A DNA stretch of 64,000 nucleotides. Origin: Metellina segmentata (lineage: Eukaryota; Arthropoda; Arachnida; Araneae; Tetragnathidae). Below, piece by piece: positions 1 through 11,082 of this stretch. The notes under the pieces were generated by a model. The model saw nothing but the letters and a program-made list of their open reading frames with translations. It searched no databases and had not been told where the DNA came from. The position numbers were made by a program, and so were the translations under genes. The stretch is from contig CANAIC010000112.1 in NCBI GenBank assembly GCA_947359465.1, forward strand, positions 1 through 64,000, written 5' to 3'. Position 1 is the stretch's first letter, and every line of letters starts with the position of its first letter.

Positions 1-302
1 ACACAAAACACCCTCTCCACATCTCAGTCAAATAAATACCTTTCATTCCCTTAGAAATAACATCGCCTGAGTACTTGAATTGGGAGCTTTGAAATAACAT
101 TGCTCCCACCCACCGCGCTCGGCAGCACGTTAATTTCTATGGGAATACTTCACACAAAACACCCTCCCCACATCTCAATCAAATAAATACCTTTCATTCC
201 CTTAGAAATTACATCGCCTTAGAACTTGGATTGGGAGCTTTGAAATGACATTGCTCCCACCCACCGCGCTCGGCAGCACGTTAATTTATATAGGAATACT
301 TC

Positions 303-453
303 ACACAAAACACCCTCCCCACATCTCAATCAAATAAATACCTTTCATTCCCTTAGAAATTACATCGCCTGAGAACTTGGATTGGGAGCTTTGAAATGAC
401 ATTGCTCCCACCCACCGCGCTCGGCAGCACGTTAATTTCTATGGGAACACTTC
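303..453 (+). repeat. Representative 151-bp satellite monomer
   Basis: This copy is close to the majority sequence and is a good reference unit. By eye it differs at about two places (caatc for cagtc, and gggaacac for gggaatac). The choice of start is arbitrary because the array is circularly permutable. Most monomers in the window are 151 bp. Recurrent shorter classes are 150 bp (1-bp deletion giving 'gatattcagcgcc'), 148 bp (3-bp deletion giving 'catctgtcaaat' or 'caaataccttttc'), 147 bp (loss of 4 bp in the CCCACC run, 'gctcccaccgcgc') and 145 bp ('cattgcccaccgag'). The length is near the 147 bp wrapped by a nucleosome core, a common property of satellite monomers; any link to nucleosome phasing is inference. 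Confidence 0.9.
383..410. repeat. Dyad symmetry inside the monomer (7-bp stem, 14-nt loop)
   Basis: TGGGAGC at 383-389 is the reverse complement of GCTCCCA at 404-410, separated by 14 nt. The same inverted repeat recurs in every monomer that carries the 'tgggagc' form, so it is one of the commonest short structures in the window. Two major variant forms weaken it: 'gggaactttg' and 'ggaagctttg' change the left arm while the right arm stays intact. Short dyads that could extrude as cruciforms have been reported as enriched in some centromeric satellites. Whether this one matters is inference. Confidence 0.7.
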
Positions 454-1194
454 ACACAAAACACCCTCCCCACATCTCAATCAAATAAATACCTTTCATT
501 CCCTTAGAAATTACATCGCCTGAGAACTTGGATTGGGAACTTTGAAATGACATTGCTCCCACCCACCGCGCTAGGCAGCACGTTAATTTCTATGGGAATA
601 CTTCACACAAAACCACCTCCCCACATCGCAGTCAAATAAATACCTTTCATTCCCTTAGAAATTACATCGCCTGTGAACTTGGATTGGAAGCTTTGATATG
701 ACATTGCTCCCACCCACCGTGCTCGGCAGCACGTTAATTTCTATGGGAATACTTCACACAAAACCTCCACATATCTCAGTCAAATAAATACCTTTCATTC
801 CCTTAGAAATTACATCGCCTGTGAACTTGGATTGGAAGCTTTGATATGACATTGCTCCCACATACCGCGCTCGGCAGCACGTTAATTTCTATGGGAATAC
901 TTCACACAAAACAAACTCCCCACATCTCAGTCAAATAAATACCTTTCATTCCCTTAGAAATTACATCGCCTGTGAACTTGGATTGGAAGCTTTGATATGA
1001 CATTGCTCCCACCCACCGCGCTCGGCAGCACGTTAATTTCTATGGGAATACTTCACACAAAACAACCTCCACATATCTCAGTCAAATAAATACCTTTCAT
1101 TCCCTTAGAAATTACATCGCCTGAGAACTTGGATTGGGAACTTTCAAATGACATTGCTCAGACCCACCGCGCTCGGCAGCACGTTAATTTCTAT

Positions 1195-3870
1195 GGGAAT
1201 ACTTCATACAAAACACCCTCCCCACATCTCAGTCAAATAAATACCTTTCATACCCTTAGAAATAACATCGCCTGAGAACTTGGATTGGAAGCTTTGAAAT
1301 GACATTGCTCCCATCCAAAGCGCTCGGCAGCACGTTAATTTCTATGGGAATACTTCACACAAAACACCTTCCCCACATCTCAATCAAATAAATACCTTTC
1401 TTTCCCTTAGAAATTACATCGCCTGAGAACTTGGATTGGGAACTTTGAAATGACATTGCTCCCACCCACCGCGCTAGGCAGCACGTTAATTTCTATGGGA
1501 ATACTTCATACAAAACACCCTCCCCACATCTCGATCAAATAAATACCTTTCCTTTCCTTAGAAATTACATCGGCTGAGAACTTGGATTGGAAGCTTTGAA
1601 ATGACATTGCTCCCACCCACCGCGCCCGGCAGTACGTTAATTTCTATTTGAATACTTCACACAAAACACTCTCCCTACATCTCAGTCAAATACCTTTTCA
1701 TTCCCTTAGAAATTAAATCGCCTGAGAACTTGGATTGGGAGCTTTGAAATTACAAAGCCCCCTCCCATCTCGCTCGGCAGCACGTTAATTTGTATGGAAA
1801 TACTTCACACAAGACACTCTCCCTACATCTCAGTCAAATACCTTTTCATTCCCTTAGAAATTACATCGCCTGAGAACTTGGATTGGGAACTTTCAAATGA
1901 CATTGCTCCCAACCACCGCGCTCGGCAGCACGTTAGTTTCTATGGGAATACTTCATACAAAACATCCTCCCCACATCTCAGTCAAATAAATACCTTTCAT
2001 TCCCTTAGAAATAACATCGCCTGAGAACTTGGATTGGAAGCTTTGAAATGACATTGCTCCCACCCACCGCGCTCGGCAGCACGTTAATTTCTATGGCAAT
2101 ACTTCACACAAAACACCCTCCCCACATCTCAGTCAAATAAATACCTTTCATTCCCTTAGAAATTACATCGCCTGAGAACTTGAATTGGGAACTTTGAAAT
2201 GACATTGCTCCCACCCACCGCGCTCGGCAGCACGTTAATTTCTATGGGAATACTTCACACAAAACACCCTCCCCACATCTCAGTCAAATAAATACCTTTC
2301 ATTCCCTTAGAAATTACATCGCCTGAGAACTTGCATTGGGAGCTTTCAAATGACATTGCTCCCACCCACCGCACTCGGCAGCACGTTAATTTCTATGGGA
2401 ATACTTCACGCAAAACACCCTCTCCACATCTCAGTCATATAAATACCTTTCATTCCCTAAGAAATTACATCGAATGAGAACTTGGATTGGGAACTTTGAA
2501 ATGACATTGCTCCCACTCACCGCGCTCGGCAGCACGTTAATTTCTATGGGAATACTTCACACAAAACACCCTCCCCACACCTCAGTCAAATAAATACCTT
2601 TCATTCCCTTAGAAATTACATCGCCTATGAACTTGGATTGGAAGCTTTGATATGACATTGCTCCCACCCACCGCGCTCGGCAGCACGTTAATTTCTATGG
2701 GAATACTTCATACAAAACACCCTCCCCACATCTCAGTCAAATAAATACCTTTCATTCCCTTAGAAATAACATCGCCTGAGAACTTGGATTGGAAGCTTTG
2801 AAATGACATTGCTCCCACCCAAAGCGCTCGGCAGCACGTTAATTTCTATGGGAATACTTCACACAAAACACCTTCCCCACATCTCAATCAAATAAATACC
2901 TTTCTTTCCCTTAGAAATTACATCGCCTGAGAACTTGGATTGGGAACTTTGAAATGACATTGCTCCCACCCACCGCGCCCGGCAGTACGTTAATTTCTAT
3001 TTGAATACTTCACACAAAACACTCTCCCTACATCTCAGTCAAATACCTTTTCATTCCCTTAGAAATTAAATCGCCTGAGAACTTGGATTGGGAGGTTTGA
3101 AATTACAAAGCCCCCTCCCATCTCGCTCGGCAGCACGTTAATTTGTATGGGAATACTTCACACAAGACACTCTTCCTACATCTCAGTCAAATACCTTTTC
3201 ATTCCCTTAGAAATTACATCGCCTGAGAACTTGGATTGGGAACTTTCAAATGACATTGCTCCCAACCACCGCGCTCGGCAGCACGTTAATTTCTATGGGA
3301 ATACTTCATACAAAACATCCTCCCCACATCTCAGTCAAATAAATACCTTTCATTCCCTTAGAAATAACATCGCCTGAGAACTTGGATTGGAAGCTTTGAA
3401 ATGACATTGCTCCCACCCACCGCGCTCGGCAGCACGTTAATTTCTATGGCAATACTTCACACAAAACACCCTCCCCACATCTCAGTCAAATAAATACCTT
3501 TCATTCCCTTAGAAATTACATCGCCTGAGAACTTGAATTGGGAGCTTTGAAATGACATTGCTCCCACCCACCGCGCTCGGCAGCACGTTAATTTCTATGG
3601 GAATACTTCACACAAAACACCCTCCCCACATCTCAGTCAAATAAATACCTTTCATTCCCTTAGAAATTACATCGCCTGAGAACTTGCATTGGGAGCTTTC
3701 AAATGACATTGCTCCCACCCACCGCGCTCGGCAGCACGTTAATTTCTATGGGAATACTTCACGCAAAACACCCTCTCCACATCTCAGTCATATAAATACC
3801 TTTCATTCCCTAAGAAATTACATCGAATGAGAACTTGGATTGGGAACTTTGAAATGACATTGCTCCCACT
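1195..3870 (+). repeat. Partial tandem duplication, about 1.35-1.5 kb offset
   Basis: The monomer run from about 1,195 to 2,515 is repeated from about 2,699 to 3,870. The 'ccaaagcgc' marker at about 1,317 recurs at about 2,821 (offset about 1,504). After one monomer present only in the first copy (with 'ctaggcag' and 'ctcgatcaaa', about 1,475-1,625), the offset becomes 1,353, shown by the 'ctatttgaatac' marker and by ATG-containing segments at 1,794 and 3,147. A one-monomer deletion between otherwise parallel copies is typical of unequal exchange in satellite arrays. Confidence 0.75.
2408..2558 (+). repeat. Monomer subtype with linked variants including a TATAAATA octamer (example)
   Basis: This 151-bp unit shows a linked set of changes: acgcaaaac for acacaaaac, ccctctcc for ccctcccc, cagtcatat for cagtcaaat, and usually ccctaag for cccttag. 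The same combination appears many times along the array (for example near 3,760, 6,025, 9,488, 25,160, 40,200, 49,820 and 62,040), so it is inherited as a block. The change at 2,436-2,440 converts the usual AAATAAATA context to TATAAATA (2,438-2,445), which resembles a TATA box. In the second domain some copies keep cccttag, which marks a recombinant or derivative form. No nearby gene supports a promoter role. Confidence 0.8.
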
Positions 3871-6800
3871 CACCGAGCTCGGCAGCAAGTTAATTTCTAT
3901 GACAACACTTCACACAAAACACCCTCCCCACATCTCAGTCAAATAAATACCTTTCATTCCCTTAGATATTCAGCGCCTGAGAACTTGGATTGGGAGCTTT
4001 GAAATGACATTGCTCCCACCCACCGCGCTCGGCAGCACGTTAATTTCTATGGGAATACTTCACACAAAACACCCTCCCCACACCTCAGTCAAGTAAATTC
4101 CTTTCATTCCCTTAGAAATTACATCGCCTGAGAACTTGGATTGGGAACTTTGAAATGACATTGCTCCCACCCACTGCGCTCGGCAGCACGATAATTTCTA
4201 TGGGAATACTTCACACAAAACACCCTCCCCACACCTCAGTCAAATAAATACCTTTCATTCCCTTAGAAATTACATCGCCTGTGAACTTGGATTGGAAGCT
4301 TTGATATGACATTGCTCCCACCCACCGCGCTCGGCAGCACGTTAATTTCTATGGGAATACTTCACACAAAAAACCCTCCCCACATCTCAGTCAAATAAAT
4401 ACCTTTCATTCCCTTAGAAATTACATCGCCTGAGAACTTGCATTGCGAGCTTTCAAATGACAATGCTCCCACCCACCGCGCTCGGCAGCACGTTAATTTC
4501 TATGGGAATACTTCACGCAAAACACCCTCTCCACATCTCAGTCATATAAATACCTTTCATTCCCTAAGAAATTACATTGAATGAGAACTTGGATTGGGAA
4601 CTTTGAAATGACATTGCTCCCACTCACCGAGCTCGGCAGCAAGTTAATTTCTATGACAACACTTCACACAAAACACCCTCCCCACATCTCAGTCAAATAA
4701 ATACCTTTCATTCCCTTAGATATTCAGCGCCTGAGAACTTGGATTGGGAGCTTTGAAATGACATTGCTCCCACCCACCGCGCTCGGCAGCACGTTAATTT
4801 CTATGGGAATACTTCACACAAAACACCCTCCCCACACCTCAGTCAAGTAAATTCCTTTCATTCCCTTAGAAATTACATCGCCTGAGAACTTGGATTGGGA
4901 ACTTTGAAATGACATTGCTCCCACCCACTGCGCTCGGCAGCACGATAATTTCTATGGGAATACTTCACACAAAACACCCTCCCCACACCTCAGTTAAATA
5001 AATACCTTTCATTCCCTTAGAAATTACATCGCCTGTGAACTTGGATTGGAAGCTTTGATATGACATTGCTCCCACCCACCGCGTTCGGCAGCACGTTAAT
5101 TTCTATGGGAATACTTCACACAAAACACCCTCCCCACATCTCAGTCAAATAAATACCTTTCATTCCCTTAGAAATAACATCGCCTGAGAACTTGGATTGG
5201 AAGCTTTGAAATGACATTGCTCCCACCCAAAGCGCTCGGCAGCACGTTAATTTCTATGGGAATACTTCACACAAAACACCTTCCCCACATCTCAATCAAA
5301 TAAATACCTTTCTTTCCCTTAGAAATTACATCGCCTGAGAACTTGGATTGGGAACTTTGAAATGACATTGCTCCCACCCACCGCGCTAGGCAGCACGTTA
5401 ATTTCTATGGGAATACTTCATACAAAACACCCTCCCCACATCTCGATCAAATAAATACCTTTCCTTTCCTTAGAAATTACATCGGCTGAGAACTTGGATT
5501 GGAAGCTTTGAAATGACATTGCTCCCACCCACCGCGCCCGGCAGTACGTTAATTTCTATGGGAATACTTCATACAAAACATCCTCCCCACATCTCAGTCA
5601 AATAAATACCTTTCATTCCCTTAGAAATAACATCGCCTGAGAACTTGGATTGGAAGCTTTGAAATGACATTGCTCCCACCCACCGCGCTCGGCAGCACGT
5701 TAATTTCTATGGCAATACTTCACACAAAACACCCTCCCCACATCTCAGTCAAATAAATACCTTTCATTCCCTTAGAAATTACATCGCCTGAGAACTTGAA
5801 TTGGGAGCTTTGAAATGACATTGCTCCCACCCACCGCGCTCGGCAGCACGTTAATTTCTATGGGAATACTTCACACAAAACACCCTCCCCACATCTCAGT
5901 CAAATAAATACCTTTCATTCCCTTAGAAATTACATCGCCTGAGAACTTGCATTGGGAGCTTTCAAATGACATTGCTCCCACCCACCGCGCTCGGCAGCAC
6001 GTTAATTTCTATGGGAATACTTCACGCAAAACACCCTCTCCACATCTCAGTCATATAAATACCTTTCATTCCCTAAGAAATTACATCGAATGAGAACTTG
6101 GATTGGGAACTTTGAAATGACATTGCTCCCACTCACCGAGCTCGGCAGCAAGTTAATTTCTATGACAACACTTCACACAAAACACCCTCCCCACATCTCA
6201 GTCAAATAAATACCTTTCATTCCCTTAGATATTCAGCGCCTGAGAACTTGGATTGGGAGCTTTGAAATGACATTGCTCCCACCCACCGCGCTCGGCAGCA
6301 CGTTAATTTCTATGGGAATACTTCACACAAAACACCCTCCCCACACCTCAGTCAAGTAAATTCCTTTCATTCCCTTAGAAATTACATCGCCTGAGAACTT
6401 GGATTGGGAACTTTGAAATGACATTGCTCCCACCCACTGCGCTCGGCAGCACGATAATTTCTATGGGAATACTTCACACAAAACACCCTCCCCACACCTC
6501 AGTCAAATAAATACCTTTCATTCCCTTAGAAATTACATCGCCTGTGAACTTGGATTGGAAGCTTTGATATGACATTGCTCCCACCCACCGCGCTCGGCAG
6601 CACGTTAATTTCTATGGGAATACTTCACACAAAAAACCCTCCCCACATCTCAGTCAAATAAATACCTTTCATTCCCTTAGAAATTACATCGCCTGAGAAC
6701 TTGCATTGCGAGCTTTCAAATGACAATGCTCCCACCCACCGCGCTCGGCAGCACGTTAATTTCTATGGGAATACTTCACGCAAAACACCCTCTCCACATC

Positions 6801-7648
6801 TCAGTCATATAAATACCTTTCATTCCCTAAGAAATTACATTGAATGAGAACTTGGATTGGGAACTTTGAAATGACATTGCTCCCACTCACCGAGCTCGGC
6901 AGCAAGTTAATTTCTATGACAACACTTCACACAAAACACCCTCCCCACATCTCAGTCAAATAAATACCTTTCATTCCCTTAGATATTCAGCGCCTGAGAA
7001 CTTGGATTGGGAGCTTTGAAATGACATTGCTCCCACCCACCGCGCTCGGCAGCACGTTAATTTCTATGGGAATACTTCACACAAAACACCCTCCCCACAC
7101 CTCAGTCAAGTAAATTCCTTTCATTCCCTTAGAAATTACATCGCCTGAGAACTTGGATTGGGAACTTTGAAATGACATTGCTCCCACCCACTGCGCTCGG
7201 CAGCACGATAATTTCTATGGGAATACTTCACACAAAACACCCTCCCCACACCTCAGTCAAATAAATACCTTTCATTCCCTTAGAAATTACATCGCCTGTG
7301 AACTTGGATTGGAAGCTTTGATATGACATTGCTCCCACCCACCGCGCTCGGCAGCACGTTAATTTCTATGGGAATACTTCACACAAAACACCCTCCCCAC
7401 ATCTCAGTCAAATAAATACCTTTCATTCCCTTAGAAATAACATCGCCTGAGAACTTGGATTGGAAGCTTTGAAATGACATTGCTCCCACCCAAAGCGCTC
7501 GGCAGCACGTTAATTTCTATGGGAATACTTCACACAAAACACCTTCCCCACATCTCAATCAAATAAATACCTTTCTTTCCCTTAGAAATTACATCGCCTG
7601 AGAACTTGGATTGGGAACTTTGAAATGACATTGCTCCCACCCACCGCG
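3299..7648 (+). repeat. 15-monomer HOR, 2,263-bp unit, two consecutive copies
   Basis: Unit 1 spans 3,299-5,561 and unit 2 begins at 5,562. Paired markers keep a constant 2,263-bp offset: 'cttgaattggg' at about 3,533 and 5,796, 'gatattcagcgcc' at 3,965 and 6,228 and again at 4,719 and 6,982, and 'acacaaaaaacc' at 4,364 and 6,627. The match ends near 5,385/7,648, so the last one to two monomers of unit 1 ('ctaggcag', 'ctcgatcaaa' and 'cgcgcccgg' variants) are absent from unit 2. Fifteen full-length monomers would be 2,265 bp; two 150-bp monomers account for the difference. Confidence 0.85.
3873..3882. repeat. 10-bp perfect palindrome CCGAGCTCGG in a monomer subtype (example)
   Basis: A single change (CCGCGCTCGG to CCGAGCTCGG) makes a perfect 10-bp palindrome containing a GAGCTC hexamer. 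This is the first example. The variant recurs in the first domain, and becomes frequent after about 22 kb, where it usually follows the TATAAATA-bearing monomer type. It serves as a useful subtype marker. A protein-binding role is not shown by the sequence. Confidence 0.75.
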
Positions 7649-7960
7649 CTCGGCAGCACGTTAATTTCTATGGCAATACTTCACACAAAACACCCTCCCC
7701 ACATCTCAGTCAAATAAATACCTTTCATTCCCTTAGAAATAACATCGCCTGAGAACTTGGATTGGAAGCTTTGAAATGACATTGCTCCCACCCAAAGCGC
7801 TCGGCAGCACGTTAATTTCTATGGGAATACTTCACACAAAACACCTTCCCCACATCTCAATCAAATAAATACCTTTCTTTCCCTTAGAAATTACATCGCC
7901 TGAGAACTTGGATTGGGAACTTTGAAATGACATTGCTCCCACCCACCGCGCTCGGCAGCA
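7420..7960 (+). repeat. Two-monomer tandem doublet (302-bp offset)
   Basis: The monomer pair carrying 'cccaaagcgc' followed by 'caccttcccc' and 'ctttctttccc' occurs at about 7,420-7,660 and again at about 7,722-7,960. The 'cccaaagcgc' markers lie at about 7,491 and 7,793, exactly two monomers apart. This is the smallest clear multi-monomer duplication in the window. Confidence 0.75.
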
Positions 7961-8019
7961 CGTTAATTTCTATGGGAATACTTCATACAAAACACCCTCC
8001 CCACATCTCGATCAAATAC

Positions 8020-9715
8020 CTTTTCATTCCATTAGAAATAACATCGCCTGAGAACTTGGATTGGAAGCTTTGAAATGACATTGCTCCCACCCACCGCGCT
8101 CGGCAGCACGTTAATTTCTATGGCAATACTTCACACAAAACACCCTCCCCACATCTCAGTCAAATAAATACCTTTCATTCCCTTAGAAATTACATCGCCT
8201 GAGAACTTGAATTGGGAGCTTTGAAATGACATTGCTCCCACCCACCGCGCTCGGCAGCACGTTAATTTCTATGGGAATACTTCACACAAAACACCCTCCC
8301 CACATCTCAGTCAAATAAATACCTTTCATTCCCTTAGAAATTACATCGCCTGAGAACTTGCATTGGGAGCTTTCAAATGACATTGCTCCCACCCACCGCG
8401 CTCGGCAGCACGTTAATTTCTATGGGAATACTTCACGCAAAACACCCTCTCCACATCTCAGTCATATAAATACCTTTCATTCCCTAAGAAATTACATCGA
8501 ATGAGAACTTGGATTAGGAACTTTGAAATGACATTGCTCCCACTCACCGAGCTCGGCAGCAAGTTAATTTCTATGACAACACTTCACACAAAACACCCTC
8601 CCCACATCTCAGTCAAATAAATACCTTTCATTCCCTTAGATATTCAGCGCCTGAGAACTTGGATTGGAAGCTTTGAAATGACATTGCTCCCACCCAAAGC
8701 GCTCGGCAGCACGTTAATTTCTATGGGAATACTTCACACAAAACACCTTCCCCACATCTCAATCAAATAAATACCTTTCTTTCCCTTAGAAATTACATCG
8801 CCTGAGAACTTGGATTGGGAACTTTGAAATGACATTGCTCCCACCCACCGCGCTAGGCAGCACGTTAATTTCTATGGGAATACTTCATACAAAACACCCT
8901 CCCCACATCTCGATCAAATAAATACCTTTCCTTTCCTTAGAAATTACATCGGCTGAGAACTTGGATTGGAAGCTTTGAAATGACATTGCTCCCACCCACC
9001 GCGCCCGGCAGTACGTTAATTTCTATTTGAATACTTCACACAAAACACTCTCCCTTCATCTCAGTCAAATACCTTTTCATTCCATTAGAAATAACATCGC
9101 CTGAGAACTTGGATTGGAAGCTTTGAAATGACATTGCTCCCACCCACCGCGCTCGGCAGCACGTTAATTTCTATGGCAATACTTCACACAAAACACCTTC
9201 CCCACATCTCAGTCAAATAAATACCTTTCATTCCCTTAGAAATTACATCGCCTGAGAACTTGAATTGGGAGCTTTGAAATGACATTGCTCCCACCCACCG
9301 CGCTCGGCAGCACGTTAATTTCTATGGGAATACTTCACACAAAACACCCTCCCCACATCTCAGTCAAATAAATACCTTTCATTCCCTTAGAAATTACATC
9401 GCCTGAGAACTTGCATTGGGAGCTTTCAAATGACATTGCTCCCACCCACCGCGCTCGGCAGCACGTTAATTTCTATGGGAATACTTCACGCAAAACACCC
9501 TCTCCACATCTCAGTCATATAAATACCTTTCATTCCCTAAGAAATTACATCGAATGAGAACTTGGATTAGGAACTTTGAAATGACATTGCTCCCACTCAC
9601 CGAGCTCGGCAGCAAGTTAATTTCTATGACAACACTTCACACAAAACACCCTCCCCACATCTCAGTCAAATAAATACCTTTCATTCCCTTAGATATTCAG
9701 CGCCTGAGAACTTGG
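8020..9715 (+). repeat. Seven-monomer duplication (1,053-bp offset)
   Basis: The run starting with the 148-bp monomer variant 'ccttttcattccattag' near 8,020 recurs near 9,073, and the 'gatattcagcgcc' markers at 8,639 and 9,692 keep the same 1,053-bp offset. Both copies share a 'ggattaggaac' variant near 8,513 and 9,566. Between them lies a stretch (about 8,665-9,060) that matches other blocks at 15.0 and 20.4 kb. Confidence 0.75.
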
Positions 9716-11082
9716 ATTGGGAGCTTTGAAATGACATTGCTCCCACCCACCGCGCTCGGCAGCACGTTAATTTCTATGGGAATACTTCACACAAAACACC
9801 CTCCCCACACCTCAGTCAAGTAAATTCCTTTCATTCCCTTAGAAATTACATCGCCTGAGAACTTGGATTGGGAACTTTGAAATGACATTGCTCCCACCCA
9901 CTGCGCTCGGCAGCACGATAATTTCTATGGGAATACTTCACACAAAACACCCTCCCCACACCTCAGTCAAATAAATACCTTTCATTCCCTTAGAAATTAC
10001 ATCGCCTGTGAACTTGGATTGGAAGCTTTGATATGACATTGCTCCCACCCACCGCGCTCGGCAGCACGTTAATTTCTATGGGAATACTTCACACAAAAAA
10101 CCCTCCCCACATCTCAGTCAAATAAATACCTTTCATTCCCTTAGAAATTACATCGCCTGAGAACTTGGATTGGGAGCTTTGAAATAACATTGCTCCCACC
10201 CACCGCGCTCGGCAGCACGTTAATTTCTATGGCAATACTTCACACAAAACACCCTCCTCACATCTCAGTCAAATAAATACCTTTCATTCCCTTAGAAATT
10301 ACATCGCCTGAGAACTTGGATTATGAGCTTTGAAATGACATTGCTCCCACCCACCGCGCTCGGCAGCACGTTAATTTCTATGGGAATACTTCACGCAAAA
10401 CACCCTCTCCACATCTCAGTCATATAAATACCTTTCATTCCCTAAGAAATTACATCGCCTGAGAACTTGGATTGGGAGCTTTGAAATGACATTGCTCCCA
10501 CCCACCGCGCTCGGCAGCACGTTAATTTCTATGGCAATACTTCACACAAAACACCCTCCTCACATCTCAGTCAAATAAATACCTTTCATTCCCTTAGAAA
10601 TTACATCGCCTGAGAACTTGGATTGGAAGCTTTGATATGACATTGCTCCCACCCACCGCGCTCGGCAGCACGTTAATTTCTATGGGAATACTTCACACAA
10701 AAAACCCTCCCCACATCTCAGTCAAATAAATACCTTTCATTCCCTTAGAAATTACATCGCCTGAGAACTTGCATTGCGAGCTTTCAAATGACAATGCTCC
10801 CACCCACCGCGCTCGGCAGCACGTTAATTTCTATGGGAATACTTCACGCAAAACACCCTCTCCACATCTCAGTCATATAAATACCTTTCATTCCCTAAGA
10901 AATTACATTGAATGAGAACTTGGATTGGGAACTTTGAAATGACATTGCTCCCACTCACCGAGCTCGGCAGCAAGTTAATTTCTATGACAACACTTCACAC
11001 AAAACACCCTCCCCACATCTCAGTCAAATAAATACCTTTCATTCCCTTAGATATTCAGCGCCTGAGAACTTGGATTGGGAGC

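Larger units (their letters stand above)
1..1194 (+). repeat. Loosely ordered monomers at the left of the window
   Basis: About eight monomers without a clear multi-monomer order. Three successive units (around 660-1,015) share the 'gtgaacttggattggaagc' and 'gatatgac' variants, which suggests recent single-monomer amplification. The copies here carry more private changes than those further right (for example acctccacatatctc near 765 and 1,065, and ctcagaccc near 1,157). No gene or other element is visible. Confidence 0.7.

Noticed and set aside
303..453. CENP-B box or other known centromere-protein motif in the monomer
   Set aside because: I looked for the TTCG....A..CGGG core on both strands of the monomer and did not find it. 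Centromere function cannot be claimed from a motif.
1794..2024. 76-codon open reading frame (near-identical copies at 3,147-3,377 and 11,282-11,512)
   Set aside because: It lies wholly inside satellite monomers and covers about one and a half of them. The three copies are simply the same segmental duplication. The 151-bp unit shifts frame at each repeat, and the frame is open only where a 3-bp deletion and private substitutions remove stops.
2438..2445. TATAAATA as a true promoter
   Set aside because: It is a short AT-rich word produced by one subtype-specific change and repeated many times with no gene downstream. Reported only as a subtype marker and a testable idea.
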